Source of the DNA: RZZS01 sp964491785
GTDB lineage: Bacteria > Pseudomonadota > Alphaproteobacteria > Micavibrionales > Micavibrionaceae
Length of the DNA stretch: 64,000 bases
Direction: 5' to 3'
Assembly (NCBI GenBank): GCA_964491785.1
Contig: CAZBGS010000003.1
Span: 124,001 to 188,000, forward strand
Shown here: positions 51,965 to 62,026 of the stretch, piece after piece
How positions within the stretch are numbered: the first letter of the stretch is position 1
How the letters are laid out: each line of letters starts with the position of its first letter
The notes under the pieces: generated by a model
Database searches by the model: none
The model's input: the letters and a program-made list of their open reading frames with translations, nothing else
Told to the model about the DNA's origin: nothing
Made by a program: the position numbers and the translations under genes

Positions 51965-53319
51965 GACAGATATTTTTTTCTTTCATATTCCTGATTCTGA
52001 TATTTCCGGGAACCTCGTCTGCAAATGCCCGCTTCCTCGATATCCAGGAAGTAACCAGTCCCGGCGGCATAACCGCGTGGCTTGTTGTTGACAAAAGCGT
52101 TCCGGTAGTGGCTATGGAATTTGCCTTCAAGGGCGCTGGCGCCGTTCTCGACCCTCCGGACAAACAGGGTCTTGCCAGAATGGTCTCCAATACCCTCGAC
52201 GAGGGCGCGGGCGAAATGGATTCCCTTGAATTCCAGGAAGCCTTGCGGGAAGACTCCATAACCCTTCAATTCAACTCCAGCCGGGATTCGTTCTTTGGCT
52301 CCCTCAAAACGCTAAAAGAAAATCAGGACAAAGCGTTCTCGCTGCTCAATCTTGCCCTCACCAGCCCCCGCTTCGACCCCGAACCTGTAGAGCGCATGCG
52401 TCAGGCGAATCTGGCGCGGATAAGAAAATCGCTTTCCAGCCCTGACTGGCTTGCGGCCAGACTGATTAACGACGCCGCTTTCGCAGGGCATCCCTACTCC
52501 CTCAACAGTGGCGGCACCTTGTCATCGCTGCAAAAGATCACCGAAGAAGACTTGAGGGCTTTCACCTCCAGGCATCTGACCAAAGACCGCCTTCTGGTTT
52601 CGGTGACCGGCGATATCTCCCCGGCTGAACTCGCGTCTTTGCTGGACAAGGTTTTCGGTGGACTGCCTGACACTTCTCCCCCGGCAGGAGTAACCGATAC
52701 GGAAATAAAAGGCGGCGGACAGATAATCCTGCTTAAACGCGAAATGCCGCAAACCGTGATCGAGATCATGCAACCCGGAATTGCGCGCAATAATCCGGAC
52801 TATTACCCGGCTATGCTGATGAATTTCATCCTCGGCTCCAGCGGCTTCGGCTCGCGCCTGATGGATGAGGTGCGCGAAAAGAAAGGTCTGACCTACGGCA
52901 TCTATACAAGCCTTTATAACCTGGATCACGCCAACGCTCTCACCTTGAGCACCTCGACGGAAAACCCCCGGGCCGGCGAGGTCATGGACATTATCCGCAC
53001 CCAATGGAACAAAATGAGGAGCGAACCCGTAAGCTACCAGGAACTGGCAACGGCAAAAGCCTATCTGATAGGTTCGATGCCTCTGATGCTCTCGTCCACG
53101 GATAAAATCGCAAGTCTGGTGCTGTCCCTGCGCCTTGACGACCTGCCGATCGACTATCTGGACAGGCGGGAAAAAATGCTGAAATCGATAACCCGTGAAG
53201 ATGTCCTGAATGTGGCGAAAAAGCTGCTTGTTAGTGACAGGTTAACAGTGGTAATGATAGGCCAGCCTCAAGGCATCAAACCAACCCGAACAGTTGAGAC
53301 GCTACCCAATGTCGAGTGA
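51961..53319 (+). CDS. Secreted M16-family partner without zinc motif
   Basis: Second M16-fold protein of 452 residues with a signal peptide (IFLILIFPGTSSANA). Where the catalytic partner has HFLEH this one has RMVSNTLDEG, so it lacks the zinc site, but it keeps the R-x-x-x-GLTYGIYTS block typical of the non-catalytic half. It is coupled to the active gene by ATGA and likely forms the substrate chamber with it. The pgi start lies inside its end. Confidence 0.92.
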   Translation: MRQIFFSFIFLILIFPGTSSANARFLDIQEVTSPGGITAWLVVDKSVPVVAMEFAFKGAGAVLDPPDKQGLARMVSNTLDEGAGEMDSLEFQEALREDSITLQFNSSRDSFFGSLKTLKENQDKAFSLLNLALTSPRFDPEPVERMRQANLARIRKSLSSPDWLAARLINDAAFAGHPYSLNSGGTLSSLQKITEEDLRAFTSRHLTKDRLLVSVTGDISPAELASLLDKVFGGLPDTSPPAGVTDTEIKGGGQIILLKREMPQTVIEIMQPGIARNNPDYYPAMLMNFILGSSGFGSRLMDEVREKKGLTYGIYTSLYNLDHANALTLSTSTENPRAGEVMDIIRTQWNKMRSEPVSYQELATAKAYLIGSMPLMLSSTDKIASLVLSLRLDDLPIDYLDRREKMLKSITREDVLNVAKKLLVSDRLTVVMIGQPQGIKPTRTVETLPNVE

Positions 53320-54931
53320 GAGAATTACAGACCTTCCCGCCTCTTCCCTGACCAGGAAACCCGAATGGAAAAAGCTCGCAGAGAATCGCCTGAAACTCGA
53401 AAACATGCATATGCGTGATCTTTTCGTCAAAGACCCCGCGCGTTATTCGAAATATCATCTTAAAGTCGACGGCATGCTTCTGGATTTCTCCAAGCACCGC
53501 TTTACCGACGAAACCCTGCAACTGCTCACCGGCCTCGCCCGCGCCTGCCAGGTTGAGGAATGGCGCGACAGGATGTTCAATGGCGACCATATCAACTCGA
53601 CCGAGGATCGTGCCGTCCTTCACACCGCGCTGCGCCGCCCGAAAAGCGACAAACTGGTCGTCGATGGCGAGAACGTTATTCCCTATGTCCACGAATGCCT
53701 GGATAAACTCAAAGCCTTCAGCGACAGGGTTCGCGGCGGCGAATGGACGGGTTACAAAGGCGACCGTATCACCGACGTCGTCAATATCGGCATCGGCGGC
53801 TCCGATCTCGGCCCGCTGATGGTCTGCGAGGCGCTGAAGCCTTTCTCGGATCGAAGCATCAACCTGCATTTCATCTCCAATGTCGACGGCACCCATGTCG
53901 CCGAGACGCTGCGGAGCCTGTCACCCGAAACCACTCTCTTCATCATTTCGTCGAAAACCTTCACCACCCAGGAAACCATGACCAACGCCGAAACCGCGCG
54001 CGGCTGGTTCCTGGAACGCACCGGAGAACCCGAGGCGGTAGCCAAACATTTCGTCGCTGTCTCCACCAATACGCAGGCCGTAAAGGCCTTCGGGATCGAC
54101 GAGGCGAACATGTTCCCGTTCCGCGACTGGGTAGGCGGCAGGTATTCGCTGTGGTCTTCGATCGGACTTTCGATCTGCATATCGGTCGGATTCGAAAACT
54201 TCCGCAAGCTGCTCGATGGCGCATACGCCATGGATCGCCATTTCTGCGAGGCCCCACTTGAAAAGAATATGCCGGTAATCATGGCGCTGCTTGGCATCTG
54301 GTACCGTAATTTCTGGGACGCGCAAAGCTACGCCGTCCTCCCCTACGACCAGTACCTAAGCCGCTTCCCCGCATATCTCCAGCAAATGGACATGGAATCC
54401 AACGGCAAGAGCGTCGGCCGTGACAACCGCCGCGTTGATTACCAGACCGGCCCCGTTCTGTTCGGAGAACCCGGCACCAACGGCCAGCACGCCTTCTATC
54501 AGCTGATTCACCAGGGAACCGCACTTATACCGTGCGACTTCATTGCCCCGGTATCCACGCAAAACAAGGTCGGCAACCATCACCAGCTGCTGCTGGCCAA
54601 CGTTCTCGCCCAGCCACAGGCATTGATGCAGGGTCGCACCGTCGAGGAAGCCGGCGGCAATCCGCAGAAAGCTTTCGAAGGCAACCGCCCGTCCACGACC
54701 ATCCTTCTCGACGAGGTAAACCCCTTCTGCCTCGGCATGCTGATCGCCCTTTACGAGCACAAGGTTTTCGTCCAGGGCATAATCTGGAACCTCAACAGCT
54801 ACGACCAGTGGGGCGTCGAACTCGGCAAGGTGCTCGCCAAAAACATCCTCACCGCATGGAGCGAGGAAAAATCGGACGGCCTGGACAATTCGACGCAAGG
54901 TCTGCTCGATTACATAAAGAAACATTGGTAA
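53309..54931 (+). CDS. pgi: Glucose-6-phosphate isomerase
   Basis: Interconverts glucose 6-phosphate and fructose 6-phosphate. 540 residues from MSSERITDLP at 53309; ISPs such as NIGIGGSDLGPLM, SKTFTTQETMTNA, RDWVGGRYSLWSSIGL and GEPGTNGQHAFYQLIHQG are textbook PGI. It overlaps the preceding peptidase gene by eleven bases and touches the next gene (TAATG). Confidence 0.97.
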   Translation: MSSERITDLPASSLTRKPEWKKLAENRLKLENMHMRDLFVKDPARYSKYHLKVDGMLLDFSKHRFTDETLQLLTGLARACQVEEWRDRMFNGDHINSTEDRAVLHTALRRPKSDKLVVDGENVIPYVHECLDKLKAFSDRVRGGEWTGYKGDRITDVVNIGIGGSDLGPLMVCEALKPFSDRSINLHFISNVDGTHVAETLRSLSPETTLFIISSKTFTTQETMTNAETARGWFLERTGEPEAVAKHFVAVSTNTQAVKAFGIDEANMFPFRDWVGGRYSLWSSIGLSICISVGFENFRKLLDGAYAMDRHFCEAPLEKNMPVIMALLGIWYRNFWDAQSYAVLPYDQYLSRFPAYLQQMDMESNGKSVGRDNRRVDYQTGPVLFGEPGTNGQHAFYQLIHQGTALIPCDFIAPVSTQNKVGNHHQLLLANVLAQPQALMQGRTVEEAGGNPQKAFEGNRPSTTILLDEVNPFCLGMLIALYEHKVFVQGIIWNLNSYDQWGVELGKVLAKNILTAWSEEKSDGLDNSTQGLLDYIKKHW

Positions 54932-55854
54932 TGATGAAAATGCCTGACTGGAAAATCAGGCATTTTTTTATTCTGACGGCTTTGACGATACCATTATTAT
55001 TACCGGTGCACCGCCTTCACGCAGAAGAGTTTGAAGGTCGCAATTACGAAATCCATAAAGGCATTAACGCAGGAGCGAAAGCTCCTGCTGTCTTTTTGCT
55101 TCATGGCGGCACCTCTAACGGACGCTTTCTTCGAGCCTCTATTAATTTTGATAGATTTGCAGACATTTACGGCGTAGTTGCCATATACCCTTCCAGCCCA
55201 GACAATTACTGGAACGATGGAAGAGGCGTGGCCTTCGGGGACGATGCCGGCCGTGACGATGCGGCCTACCTGATGCGCCTCGCCGCCCACCTGGCGAATA
55301 AGGGATTGATCGACGAAAGTAAACTCTACTTCGCAGGCATCTCCAACGGCGGTGGCATGAGCATGAAAATGGCATGCGACTACCCGGGCAGAATTTCCGG
55401 AATAGGCATTGTGACAACCAAACTGCCCGTCGAACTAGAATGCGCATCTTACAAGCCTGTATCCTCTCTTTTCTTTTTTGGAACGGAAGACGGAATTTGC
55501 CCGCATCAGGGAAGACCGACTGGCTCGGAAGGAGGCTATGGCGTCAACAAGGGAAAGGCCTATTCCGCCGAAGAAACCCTGAAAATCTGGCGAAAGAAAA
55601 ACAGTTGCGGTAACGGGCCGGGAAGCGAAACCCGCATCGATAACAAGGAAGATATGACTTCGGTAATGATAAGAACTTACCAGAACTGCAAAGCGCCTCT
55701 TAAATATTATGAAATTTTCCATGGCGGTCATACCTGGCCGGGAGCAAGGCCTCATAGAACTGGCTTTTTAAAAAAGTACATAGGCATAACTAGCCAGGAA
55801 ATTAACGCTGGCGAGGAAATGCTGAAAACCTGGTTCGGAGATCCTGACCGGTAA
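54931..55854 (+). CDS. Secreted LpqC/PHB-depolymerase-like esterase
   Basis: Exported alpha/beta hydrolase of 307 residues; the signal peptide ends near LHA at about residue 31. HGGTSNG near residue 55 is the oxyanion loop, GISNGGGMS the nucleophile elbow, GTEDGICP the Asp region and FHGGHTWPG the His region: the LpqC/feruloyl-esterase/PHB-depolymerase group. Start ATG at 54931 overlaps the pgi stop by one base; the frame is open far upstream inside pgi but that part is only the pgi shadow. Confidence 0.85.
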   Translation: MMKMPDWKIRHFFILTALTIPLLLPVHRLHAEEFEGRNYEIHKGINAGAKAPAVFLLHGGTSNGRFLRASINFDRFADIYGVVAIYPSSPDNYWNDGRGVAFGDDAGRDDAAYLMRLAAHLANKGLIDESKLYFAGISNGGGMSMKMACDYPGRISGIGIVTTKLPVELECASYKPVSSLFFFGTEDGICPHQGRPTGSEGGYGVNKGKAYSAEETLKIWRKKNSCGNGPGSETRIDNKEDMTSVMIRTYQNCKAPLKYYEIFHGGHTWPGARPHRTGFLKKYIGITSQEINAGEEMLKTWFGDPDR

Positions 55855-55917
55855 CTCTTTCAAGACTCTTGGCGTCTTCGAGCAAACACTTATAATAAGA
55901 AAAAACAGGATCAAGAA

Positions 55918-57213
55918 ATGAATGATGACGCCGTGCCTGAACCGGGCGATCTCCCGCCGATAAGCCAAAGTGAGCTGGACTTCGCTATAAAACAGCATGC
56001 CCTCTTCCTTAAAGGCATCAAAGGCGGAAGAAAAGCCATACTAAAATTTCTGGATCTGTCGAGCCTCGACTTTAATAAGTCCGACCTTTCGCAAGCCGAC
56101 TTCACCGGATCCAAGCTTGCCGGGGCAACTCTCACCGGCGGCAGGTTCCGCGCTGCATGCTTCTTCGCCTGCGATCTACGAAACTCTAACCTTGAGAAGG
56201 CCGATTTCTACCGGGCGGACTTCCGCGGCGCCTATGTCGCTGGAGCCAACCTGAAAGGTGCCGACCTCGCTTCCGCCGATTTGCGTTCCGGCAAGATCAT
56301 GAAACGCGGCGAAAAAGGTGAACTGGTAGACCGCAAGCGCCTGGGGGACTCATCTGCCCGCACAATCTTCAGAGGAGCAAGGCTGGCTGAAACCAACCTC
56401 TCCAACGCCCATGGCTCGCAAGCCGATTTCACCGACGCCGACCTTACCGGCGTAACCATCCACGATGCTCAGTTCGCCGGAGCCAAATTCGACGGAGCCA
56501 ACTTGACCGACGCCGATCTCTCCGGCACCGACCTTAAAGATGTAAGTTTCAAATCTTCGATAATCTCGGGAATTATTCTGGAATCTGCTGAACTGGGCGG
56601 TGCCGATTTCGAAGACGTTATAACCGAAGAAGGTATGGGAGAAAAACTGGAAACTCTCGGTCGCTCTCTTCCCGAACTTCTACAAGAACATACCCTCTGG
56701 GTAGACAGCGCAGGAAAGAAAGGAAGGCAGCTTGACCTGAGCGGGATTGATCTTCGCGATATTTTGAACTTGAGGAAATTCAGACTTACCGCGATCAGGG
56801 CAATCGGAGCCAATCTGTTGCATCAGGATTTGCGCGGAGCCAGTATCCAGAGCGCGGTAATGGATCGCAGCGACTTCCGCGATTGCAGAATGAAGGGTGC
56901 CGACTTGCGCGGATCTTCCCTCAGATACGCTAACTTCGCGCGCTCCGACATGAGCGGGGTCAACCTCTCGCCGCTTAAATTCACTCAGCTTGACGGCAGC
57001 GAATGGCTGCAACGCGCCAATTTAAGTGAAAGCAGCCTTCGCTACGCCGATCTTCGCAACGCCGACCTGCGCAGCACAATACTGATGGGCACCGACCTCT
57101 CATTCGCCGATCTCAGAGGAGCCGATCTGCGCCATGCAGATTTAACAGGAGCAATGCTCAATAAAACGGAACTCGAAGGCGCCAATCTGGAAGACGCGAT
57201 TATTAAAGAATGA
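55918..57213 (+). CDS. Cytoplasmic pentapeptide-repeat protein
   Basis: Protein of 431 residues with two long stretches of A(D/N)LxxAxL/F pentapeptide repeats (about 50-235 and 270-430), broken by a charged segment around residues 240-270. No signal peptide. Such right-handed beta-helices can mimic DNA (as in gyrase-protecting Qnr/MfpA) or serve as scaffolds; nothing here decides. AGGATCAAGAA precedes the ATG. Confidence 0.85.
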   Translation: MNDDAVPEPGDLPPISQSELDFAIKQHALFLKGIKGGRKAILKFLDLSSLDFNKSDLSQADFTGSKLAGATLTGGRFRAACFFACDLRNSNLEKADFYRADFRGAYVAGANLKGADLASADLRSGKIMKRGEKGELVDRKRLGDSSARTIFRGARLAETNLSNAHGSQADFTDADLTGVTIHDAQFAGAKFDGANLTDADLSGTDLKDVSFKSSIISGIILESAELGGADFEDVITEEGMGEKLETLGRSLPELLQEHTLWVDSAGKKGRQLDLSGIDLRDILNLRKFRLTAIRAIGANLLHQDLRGASIQSAVMDRSDFRDCRMKGADLRGSSLRYANFARSDMSGVNLSPLKFTQLDGSEWLQRANLSESSLRYADLRNADLRSTILMGTDLSFADLRGADLRHADLTGAMLNKTELEGANLEDAIIKE

Positions 57214-57273
57214 CATCGCTTCAAAGAAGTATAGCGGGTAGCAATAACGGCAAAAAAAAGCTAGTTTTCTATT

Positions 57274-59046
57274 ATGCGAATCCGCCATTTGCCAGAAATC
57301 CTGATAAACCGTATCGCCGCCGGTGAAGTCATCGAGCGCCCGGCTGCCGCCATCAAGGAACTCGTCGAAAACTCAATCGATGCCGGCTCCGCGACCATCG
57401 AAATCGACGTGCGGGACGGCGGAAAAAGTCAGATCATGGTCAGCGACGACGGCTGCGGCATGGATGAGAAAGAACTCTCCGCCGCCCTCGACAGGCACGC
57501 GACCTCGAAACTTTCAGGCGAGGATCTGCTGAATATCACCCATCTCGGTTTCCGCGGAGAGGCCCTGCCCTCGATCGCAGCAGTAAGCCGCCTTGCCATA
57601 AAAAGCAGAATGGACGGCGGCAGCGGATGGGAAATCAGGGTAGAGGGCGGCAGGAAATCCGAACCCGTCCCCTGCGCCCATCCGCGGGGCACCATGGTTG
57701 ACGTCCGCGACCTGTTCTACGCAACCCCCGCCCGACTGAAATTCCTCAAAAGCGAACGCGCCGAGTTCTCCGCCATCCGCGACGTCGTCTGCCGCCTTGC
57801 CATGGCGTATCCGAAGATCTCATTCAAACTTGCGCATAACGGCCATACCGGCCTGAAACTTCCCGCCACCAAAGACAGAAGCGAACGCCTCTGCGCCATA
57901 CTTGGCGGCGATTTCGGCGAAAACTCGATGATGATCGATGAGGTATACGGGAACGTCAGAATTTCCGGCCATGCCGGCCTTCCAACGCACAGCCGGGGAA
58001 ATTCCCTCTACCAGTATCTCTATGTCAACAACCGCCCGGTAAGGGACAAACTTCTGGGAGGCGCGCTGCGCGCCGCCTATCACGACGTAATGGCTCATGA
58101 CCGTTACCCGGTGGCGGCGCTTTTCATCGACCTCCCCTGCGAGGATGTCGACGTCAACGTCCATCCCGCCAAGGCCGAAGTGCGCTTCCGCGATCCCTCC
58201 CTGATCAGGCGGCTTCTGGTAACCTCGATTCAGTCCTCGCTGCGCGAACACGGCGGAAAAACATCGACCGCATCTTCCCGCGCAGCCCTTGCCTCAGTGG
58301 GGAAAAGCGATTTCTTTACCCCCCGGCCTCAACCGCCAGGGCCGGTTCAGGGAAACCTCGCCGAAGCCGTTTACCAGTATTATTCTCCCTCCCCATCGTC
58401 CTTCGCCCCCTCTGCAAGAATGGAGGAACCGCAAAAGGAAACAACAGAAGAAGCCGCCGAATGCTTCCCCCTCGGCGCCCCACGCGCCCAGATCCATGAA
58501 AACTACATAATTTCCCAGACAGCAGATGGCATGGTGATAGTCGACCAGCACGCCGCCCACGAACGCCTTACCTATGAAAAACTGAAACGGCAGCAGTCCT
58601 CAGGCCGGATACCGGCGCAACTGCTCCTTACCCCGATTATCGTCGAAGCCGGAACCGAAGCCGCCGAACTGCTGCTGGAGCAAAAGGAAATCCTTGGCGA
58701 ACTGGGACTGGAAATCGAAAGTTTCGGCCCCGGCGCGATAGCGGTCAGGTCGGTTCCGGAGATTCTGGGCACGCGCCTGGATGTGGAAAAGCTGGTTATG
58801 GATCTCTCCGACCAGTTGAAGGATAATGGAAACGCAAGCGTATTGCAGGATCGCATCAACGCCGTTCTCTCGCAGATGTCCTGTCACGGCTCCGTGCGTT
58901 CCGGAAGACGTCTTGGCGCGGAGGAAATGAACCACCTTTTGCGCGAAATGGAGAAAACCCCGCTCTCGGGCCAGTGCAATCATGGCCGCCCGACCTGGGT
59001 TGAACTTAAACTGTCGGATATCGAAAAACTTTTCGGGAGAAAATAA
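57274..59046 (+). CDS. mutL: DNA mismatch repair protein MutL (endonuclease type)
   Basis: Mismatch repair ATPase of 590 residues. GHKL motifs NRIAAGEVIERP, ELVENSIDAG, VSDDGCGM and GFRGEALPSI are conserved. In the C-terminal domain DQHAAHERLTYE (from Asp424) matches DQHA(X)2E(X)4E, and QCNHGRPTW resembles the second metal motif. So it should nick DNA itself, as in bacteria without MutH. Confidence 0.97.
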   Translation: MRIRHLPEILINRIAAGEVIERPAAAIKELVENSIDAGSATIEIDVRDGGKSQIMVSDDGCGMDEKELSAALDRHATSKLSGEDLLNITHLGFRGEALPSIAAVSRLAIKSRMDGGSGWEIRVEGGRKSEPVPCAHPRGTMVDVRDLFYATPARLKFLKSERAEFSAIRDVVCRLAMAYPKISFKLAHNGHTGLKLPATKDRSERLCAILGGDFGENSMMIDEVYGNVRISGHAGLPTHSRGNSLYQYLYVNNRPVRDKLLGGALRAAYHDVMAHDRYPVAALFIDLPCEDVDVNVHPAKAEVRFRDPSLIRRLLVTSIQSSLREHGGKTSTASSRAALASVGKSDFFTPRPQPPGPVQGNLAEAVYQYYSPSPSSFAPSARMEEPQKETTEEAAECFPLGAPRAQIHENYIISQTADGMVIVDQHAAHERLTYEKLKRQQSSGRIPAQLLLTPIIVEAGTEAAELLLEQKEILGELGLEIESFGPGAIAVRSVPEILGTRLDVEKLVMDLSDQLKDNGNASVLQDRINAVLSQMSCHGSVRSGRRLGAEEMNHLLREMEKTPLSGQCNHGRPTWVELKLSDIEKLFGRK

Positions 59047-59048
59047 CC

Positions 59049-59603
59049 ATGCCCGCACCAGTGCCCACCAGTAAAAACCCCGAAGTCAAGTCCATCATCA
59101 GAATATACGGAGCTTTCGTCGCCTCGCTGCTAATGAGCTTCGTTCCCGATCCGGTCTTCGCCGTCATCGCCGCCGTTTTCTTCACCGGAGTTCTTGCCGC
59201 GGCATATCTGGTGCGCAGGAAGGCCGAACCTGAAAGCCTTACAGAAAATCATATGACATGGATCATCCGCACCATCTGGATAGTCTGCCTTTTCTCGCTC
59301 GCAACCATCGCCGCCGGAGGCGTATATCTCTGGACGCAGGTTGACTATTCGGCGATCCAGCCATGCGCAGAAACCGCGGGAGATCTTGTCATGGCAAGGA
59401 ACGGAAACATCGAAGCCAGAGAACTTGTCGCCATCATGGAACCTTGCAAGCGGGCTTTCCTCGATGACAATAGAATAGCCTTGATTATAGCTACAATAAC
59501 CGCCGCCTTTCCTCTGGTGCTCTACCTGATTCTTCGCCTCACCAAAGGCATCTCCAGAGCCTCCAAAGGCTACCGCCTGGCCAACCCGAAAGAATGGTTT
59601 TAG
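59049..59603 (+). CDS. Membrane protein, unknown
   Basis: Four hydrophobic segments (about residues 20-37, 39-54, 75-98 and 141-160) in 184 residues; a loop between the third and fourth carries two cysteines (QPCAETA, EPCKRAF), probably periplasmic. The start lies three bases after mutL. I do not recognise the family. HMTWIIRTIWIVCLFSLA is a distinctive block. Confidence 0.7.
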   Translation: MPAPVPTSKNPEVKSIIRIYGAFVASLLMSFVPDPVFAVIAAVFFTGVLAAAYLVRRKAEPESLTENHMTWIIRTIWIVCLFSLATIAAGGVYLWTQVDYSAIQPCAETAGDLVMARNGNIEARELVAIMEPCKRAFLDDNRIALIIATITAAFPLVLYLILRLTKGISRASKGYRLANPKEWF

Positions 59604-59659
59604 GGCATTGGACAATATCAGGTTGAATTCATGTCATGCCGCTCCGTGCGGGCATCAAG

Positions 59660-61135
59660 CTAGCTCTTCGGCCTCAAGGTCGGGAAGCAGATCACATCGC
59701 GGATATTGGCCGAACCGGTCAATAGCATCGCAAGACGGTCTATCCCCATCCCCCAGCCGCCGCATGGCGGCATGCCATACTCAAGGGCATTGACGAAATC
59801 CTCGTCCAGCATCTGCGCCTCTTCATCCCCTGCCTCGCGCGCCTTGGCCTGCTCGTTGAATCTCTCCCGCTGAACATCGGGATCGTTAAGCTCGGTAAAG
59901 GCATTGACGATTTCCCAGGTATTGATGAAAGTCTCGAACCTCTCCACCAGCCGCGGATCGCTGCGGTGCGTTTTCGCAAGCGGCGAGATCTCCAGCGGGA
60001 AGTCGGTCACGTGAACCGGCTGGATCAGCTTCTCTTCGACCTTCTCTTCGAAAATCGCCTCCAGCACTTCGCCCCATTTTGCTTTCGGATCCACATGGAC
60101 GCCGATCTTTTTTGCGGCTTCATGCGCTCCGGCGGCATCGCTTATCGAAAGAAAGTCCACTCCGGTCTCTTCCCTGACAAGCTCGGCCTTGCTCTTGCGC
60201 GGCCAGGGCTTTGCGAAGTTGATTTTGTAATCCCCGTAATCGACCTCCAGGGAACCGCATACCTCCTGAACCGTCGAGGTAATAAGATCCTCAACAAGAT
60301 CCATCATGTCGTTATAATCGGTATAGGCGTGATAACCTTCGATCGAGGTAAACTCGGGATTATGCCTTGGCGAAATACCTTCGTTGCGGAAAGATCGCCC
60401 GATCTCGAAAACGCTGTCTGCGAACCCGCCCACGATCAGCCGCTTCAGGAAAAGCTCCGGCGCGACCCGCAGATAGAAATCACTGTCGAGCGCGTTATGA
60501 TGCGTGACAAAAGGCTTTGCCGAAGCCCCGCCCATGATCGAATGCAATATCGGCGTCTCCACCTCCAGCGCCCCTTTTCCTTCCATGTAACGACGGATAA
60601 AGGATACGATTTTCGAACGCTTGCGCAGAGTCTCCCTGCTCTGTTCGTTCATAATCAGATCGAGATAACGCTGCCGGTAACGCTGCTCGATATCGGAAAG
60701 CCCGTGATACTTCTCCGGCAAAGGCAACAGCGACTTTGTTAGCATAACCAGTTCATTGGTCTTGACAGACAGTTCTCCTCTCGGCGTCCGCCGTATCTCG
60801 CCCCTCGCCCCGATGATATCGCCGATATCGAGGAACTTCAGCTTCTCCATCTCCGATGCACTCATGAAATCCTTGTGGCAGAAAACCTGAATTTTGCCCG
60901 AAGGATCGTGAAGATCGATAAACATGCCGCTGTTGCGGATGGCCATTATCCTGCCCGCCACCGCCACTTTGTCTCCGGTCTCGACACCGCTTTCGAGGTC
61001 TTTGTATTTGTCCTGCAACTGTTTTGCCATATGAGTGCGATCAAAGGTATAGGGGTAAGGCTCAAGCCCTGCCTCTCTCATGGCTTCCAGCTTCAGTCTC
61101 TTCGACTGCCGCGGGTCAGATGCGATATCGTTCAT
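59660..61135 (-). CDS. lysS: Lysyl-tRNA synthetase (class II)
   Basis: Charges tRNA-Lys. 491 residues from the ATG at 61135 (MNDIASDPRQSKRLK), with GAGGAATTGAAA before it; the frame is open to 61360, but that part runs through a palindromic repeat. The OB domain has VAVAGRIMAIRNSGMFIDL; class II motifs include RFRNEGISPRHNPEFT and GWGMGIDRLAMLL. Confidence 0.96.
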   Translation of the reverse strand: MNDIASDPRQSKRLKLEAMREAGLEPYPYTFDRTHMAKQLQDKYKDLESGVETGDKVAVAGRIMAIRNSGMFIDLHDPSGKIQVFCHKDFMSASEMEKLKFLDIGDIIGARGEIRRTPRGELSVKTNELVMLTKSLLPLPEKYHGLSDIEQRYRQRYLDLIMNEQSRETLRKRSKIVSFIRRYMEGKGALEVETPILHSIMGGASAKPFVTHHNALDSDFYLRVAPELFLKRLIVGGFADSVFEIGRSFRNEGISPRHNPEFTSIEGYHAYTDYNDMMDLVEDLITSTVQEVCGSLEVDYGDYKINFAKPWPRKSKAELVREETGVDFLSISDAAGAHEAAKKIGVHVDPKAKWGEVLEAIFEEKVEEKLIQPVHVTDFPLEISPLAKTHRSDPRLVERFETFINTWEIVNAFTELNDPDVQRERFNEQAKAREAGDEEAQMLDEDFVNALEYGMPPCGGWGMGIDRLAMLLTGSANIRDVICFPTLRPKS

Positions 61136-61276
61136 TTTCAATTCCTCAAAAGTTGGAACCGTATTTATTAACAGGAAGATCGAACAAGTCCAAGCCTTTC
61201 GTTCAGTTGTTTTGAACTCGGTCTTAAAACCTCCTTTGCCGCAATGCGCCTTCCTGATAAAATCGATGCGGTTCAT

Positions 61277-61340
61277 ATGCAACCCCTCTCCCGCCGGGAG
61301 AGGAAGGGGCCCGCGAAGCGGGAGGGTTAGGGAAACGATC
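61277..61340. repeat. Palindromic repeat, second copy of the ileS type
   Basis: CCTCTCCCGCCGGGAGAGG near 61282-61300 is a near-perfect palindrome followed by CCCGCGAAGCGGG and GGAGGGTTAGGG, the same family as the in-frame insertion in ileS. Here it lies between lysS and the divergent gene at 61345. A poorer third copy (CCTCTCCCGGCGGAAGAGG) is at 62375-62393. Confidence 0.75.
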
Positions 61341-61344
61341 TCCA

Positions 61345-62013
61345 ATGAAAAAAGATTCAAAACAATCCGGCAACGCTCTCTGGTTTATCCTCATTGCGAT
61401 CGTCCTCCTCGGAGCGTTGACCGTCACGCTCTCGCGCGGCGGCAGTTCCACCGATCAGACCGGCGATTATGAGCAGCAAAGCATCAAGGTCAGCCAGATT
61501 CTCCGCTTCTCCAAAAGCATGGAGGAAAACATCAAAAAGCTCCAGATGCTAAACAGCTGCAGCGAAACCGACATAAATTTCCACGATCCGAAAGTCCCTG
61601 CCCTTGCCGCCTACCAGAGGACTCCCGACACCCCTGACGAATGCAAGATCTTCCACGCCAAAGGCGGCGGACTCGCCTATCAGGCTCCTCCTGCCGGGGT
61701 GAATGACGCAAGCGCCTGGATCTTCAACGGTGAAACCAGAATCTGCGGCATGGACAGCGACCGCACGGAAGTGGCCATCATCCTTAAAAACATGAAGCAG
61801 AAAGTCTGCGAACAGATAAACCGCCAGCTGCTGTCCACCACGGTCGGAACTGACGCCGACGGCACGGAAGGCGTCAACCCGTACGCCCCCCCTAACCTCG
61901 AAGGCGACGGCACCAAAGAACTCTGCACCGCCCAGACCAGCGGCAGACCTTCAGGCTGCGTAATCGACGGCGGCGGCGAATACGTATTCTACCACGTCCT
62001 CATCGCCCGCTGA
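61345..62013 (+). CDS. Prepilin-like secreted protein
   Basis: Protein of 222 residues with a short charged N-terminus, then SGNALWFILIAIVLLGALT and more, a single hydrophobic helix like those of prepilin-type or TadE-like proteins, though the G/Q-F/M-T-E cleavage consensus is not clear. The exported part has several cysteines (positions near 72, 100, 134, 154, 193, 205), so disulfides are likely. Not recognised. Divergent to lysS. Confidence 0.6.
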   Translation: MKKDSKQSGNALWFILIAIVLLGALTVTLSRGGSSTDQTGDYEQQSIKVSQILRFSKSMEENIKKLQMLNSCSETDINFHDPKVPALAAYQRTPDTPDECKIFHAKGGGLAYQAPPAGVNDASAWIFNGETRICGMDSDRTEVAIILKNMKQKVCEQINRQLLSTTVGTDADGTEGVNPYAPPNLEGDGTKELCTAQTSGRPSGCVIDGGGEYVFYHVLIAR

Positions 62014-62026
62014 AAATAAGGCAGTT

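Noticed and set aside
54532..54930. Upstream extension of the esterase frame inside pgi
   Set aside because: Overlaps a conserved essential gene and lies before the signal peptide; start set at 54931.
61136..61360. N-terminal extension of LysRS
   Set aside because: It translates a palindromic repeat and lacks family residues; a good ribosome site precedes 61135.
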